Shown here one piece after another: positions 62,349-64,000 of a stretch of 64,000 nucleotides of DNA. The stretch's first letter is position 1. The number at the start of each line of letters is the position of its first letter. The notes beneath the pieces are model-generated. The model ran no database searches, was not told where the DNA came from, and saw only the letters and a program-made list of their open reading frames with translations. A program made the position numbers and the translations under genes. Origin of the DNA: DATMNI01 sp035570275 (lineage in GTDB: Bacteria > Acidobacteriota > Terriglobia > Bryobacterales > Bryobacteraceae); contig DATMNI010000182.1 of the NCBI GenBank assembly GCA_035570275.1, positions 1 through 64,000 on the forward strand, in the 5' to 3' direction.

Positions 62349-64000
62349 ATGAACATTTCCCAGACTTTTATTGAACGGCCCATCGCCACCAGCCTGTTGA
62401 TGGCCGCCATCGCGCTGTTTGGCGGCGTAGCCTACCGCTCGCTGGCCGTCAGCGATCTGCCCAACGTCGATTTCCCCACCCTGCTGGTCACCGCCAGCCT
62501 TCCAGGCGCCAGCCCGGAAACCATGGCCGCCGCCGTCGCCACACCGCTGGAGAATCAGTTTTCCACCATCGCCGGATTGAATTCGATGTCTTCTTCGAAT
62601 TCCCTGGGCAGCACGCAAATCACCCTGGAATTCGAGCTTACCCGCAAGCTGGATGGCGCCGCCGTGGATGTGCAGGCCGCCATCACGCAGGCGTCGCGGC
62701 TGCTCCCGCTGGGCATGCCCACGCCGCCGACTTTCACCAAGGTGAACCCCGCGGACCAGCCCATTCTGTACATTGCGCTGACCTCGCCGACGCTGCCGCT
62801 CTATACGCTGGACGAGTATGCCGAGACGCGCATCGCGCAGCGAATTTCCATGATCTCCGGCGTGGCGCAGGTGCAGGTGCTGGGCGCGCAGAAGTACGCC
62901 GTGCACGCGCAGATGGACCCGCACTCGATGGCTTCGCGGCAGATCGGCATGAACGAGATTGAAACCGCCCTGAAGAATTGGAACGTCAACCTGCCCACCG
63001 GCTCCATTATCGGTCCGCAGCGGGCCTTTACCCTGCAGGCCAGCGGACAACTGCTGACGGCGGCTCAGTATCGCTCCCTGGTGGTGGCTTACCGCGGCGG
63101 CTCGCCGGTGCGCCTGGAAGAACTCGGCAACGTGATTGACAGCGTAGAGGACGATAAGACCGCCTCCTGGTATTACCGGCACGATTTCAACAGCCGATCC
63201 ATCATTCTGGCCATCCAGCGGCAGCCCGGTACCAACACCATGGAGGTGACCAACGGCGTCAAGAATCTGCTGCCCCTGTTCAAGGCGGAACTGCCGCCTT
63301 CGGTCAACATGGACATCCTGTACGACCGGTCCGACACCATCCGCGAATCCTACACGGATGTGAAGTTCACCATGCTTCTTACCCTGGGGCTGGTGGTGCT
63401 GGTGATCTTCCTTTTCCTGCGCAACGTTTCGGCCACCATCATTCCCAGCCTGGCGCTGCCGTTTTCCATCATCGGGACCTTCGCCGTGATGTACCTGCTG
63501 GACTACAGCCTGGACAACCTCTCGATGATGGCGCTGATTCTTTCCATCGGCTTCGTGGTGGATGACGCCATCGTGATGCTGGAGAACATCGTCCGGCACA
63601 TTGAGCTGGGCGAGGAACCACTGCTGGCTTCTTTGAAGGGCTCGGACGAAATCGGCTTCACCATTGTCTCCATGACGCTCTCGCTGGCCGCGGTCTTCAT
63701 CCCGGTGCTGTTCCTGGGAGGCGTGCTGGGCCGGCTGTTCAAGGAATTCGCCGTCACCATCACGGTAGCCATCCTGATTTCCGGCGTGGTTTCCGTGACC
63801 CTGACCCCCATGCTGTGCAGCCGCTTCCTGAAGGCGGCCCACGAAGAGAAGCGCGGCTGGTTCTACCGCATCACCGAGAAATTCTTCGAGGGCATGCTGC
63901 GCATGTACGACACCACGCTGAAACTGGCGCTGCGCCATCGCCCGCTGATGATGATGAGTTTCGTGGTGGTGCTGGCAGCCACTGTGTACATGTTCGTGAA
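62349..64000 (+). CDS. Second RND multidrug efflux pump subunit (MdtC-like), cut by window end
   Basis: ATG 62349 (MNISQTFIERPIATSLLMAA) begins a paralogue of the preceding pump; about 550 residues are visible, half of the protein, and the frame stays open to the end. Matching parts include RSLAVSDLPNVDFPTLLVTASLPGASPETMAAAVATPLENQ and the proton-relay SIGFVVDDAIVMLENIVRHIE. The porter loop differs (AQYRSLVVAYRGGSPVRLEE). Two different pump subunits downstream of one adaptor is the mdtABC arrangement. Substrate range unknown. Confidence 0.93.
   Translation, partial: MNISQTFIERPIATSLLMAAIALFGGVAYRSLAVSDLPNVDFPTLLVTASLPGASPETMAAAVATPLENQFSTIAGLNSMSSSNSLGSTQITLEFELTRKLDGAAVDVQAAITQASRLLPLGMPTPPTFTKVNPADQPILYIALTSPTLPLYTLDEYAETRIAQRISMISGVAQVQVLGAQKYAVHAQMDPHSMASRQIGMNEIETALKNWNVNLPTGSIIGPQRAFTLQASGQLLTAAQYRSLVVAYRGGSPVRLEELGNVIDSVEDDKTASWYYRHDFNSRSIILAIQRQPGTNTMEVTNGVKNLLPLFKAELPPSVNMDILYDRSDTIRESYTDVKFTMLLTLGLVVLVIFLFLRNVSATIIPSLALPFSIIGTFAVMYLLDYSLDNLSMMALILSIGFVVDDAIVMLENIVRHIELGEEPLLASLKGSDEIGFTIVSMTLSLAAVFIPVLFLGGVLGRLFKEFAVTITVAILISGVVSVTLTPMLCSRFLKAAHEEKRGWFYRITEKFFEGMLRMYDTTLKLALRHRPLMMMSFVVVLAATVYMFV

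Overview
The window is a high-GC, gene-dense chromosomal segment. Its gene content points to an Acidobacteriota member of the Solibacteres/Bryobacterales type (Candidatus Solibacter-like). The clues are three MacB/FtsX-like 'acidobacterial duplicated orphan permeases' (ADOP), two of them beside PadR regulators; a giant secreted IPT/TIG-repeat protein; a PadR-linked signal peptidase; and many dispersed palindromic intergenic repeats. This placement is inferred from family knowledge. No rRNA or tRNA gene was seen, and no plasmid, phage or CRISPR signature.

Layout. 1-1.3 kb: end of a secreted protein and a monohaem cytochrome c. 1.3-5.3 kb (minus): LPS-transport genes (LptC-LptA fusion, LptB) and a beta-barrel protein. 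5.6-8.7 kb: ADOP permease with its PadR regulator and a palindromic operator. 8.8-11.7 kb: short asparaginase-like protein, then groES-groEL with a CIRCE-like site and a strong terminator. 11.8-13.8 kb: membrane-anchored spermidine-synthase-like protein. 14.0-18.8 kb: second ADOP, then a tightly overlapping PadR / signal-peptidase-fusion / two small membrane protein operon. 18.8-20.4 kb: secreted protein, PadR remnant and repeat-bearing spacer. 20.4-29.8 kb: the roughly 3,130-residue IPT/TIG protein.

29.9-35.4 kb: DUF1992 protein, beta-lactamase-family hydrolase, S10 peptidase, and an ECF sigma / anti-sigma / zinc-ribbon operon. 35.4-38.2 kb: secreted DinB protein and an orphan nuoM, bracketed by a REPIN-like hairpin on one side and a decayed REP-associated transposase (RAYT) on the other. 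38.2-43.3 kb: ABC ATPase and a giant permease fusing an unnamed multi-pass domain to an ADOP unit. 43.5-47.7 kb: outer-membrane protein, YceI, methyltransferase and flavin oxidoreductase. 47.8-50.3 kb: repeats, ROK-type glucokinase and a stress cluster (DUF3309, CsbD, BON lipoprotein). 50.4-57.7 kb: secreted protein, cytochrome P460, SDR, alanine dehydrogenase, tandem Uma2 genes (one frameshifted), acyl-CoA dehydrogenase, secreted protein, CDGSH protein. 57.8-64 kb: MdtABC-like RND efflux operon, its second pump subunit cut by the window end.

Envelope biology and export dominate: LPS transport, permeases, signal peptidase, RND pumps and large secreted proteins. The most unusual features are the PadR/signal-peptidase operon, the double-permease fusion, the RAYT/REP system around nuoM whose repeat ends supply the stop codons of neighbouring genes, and a roughly 150-residue module of unknown function repeated four times in the giant protein.
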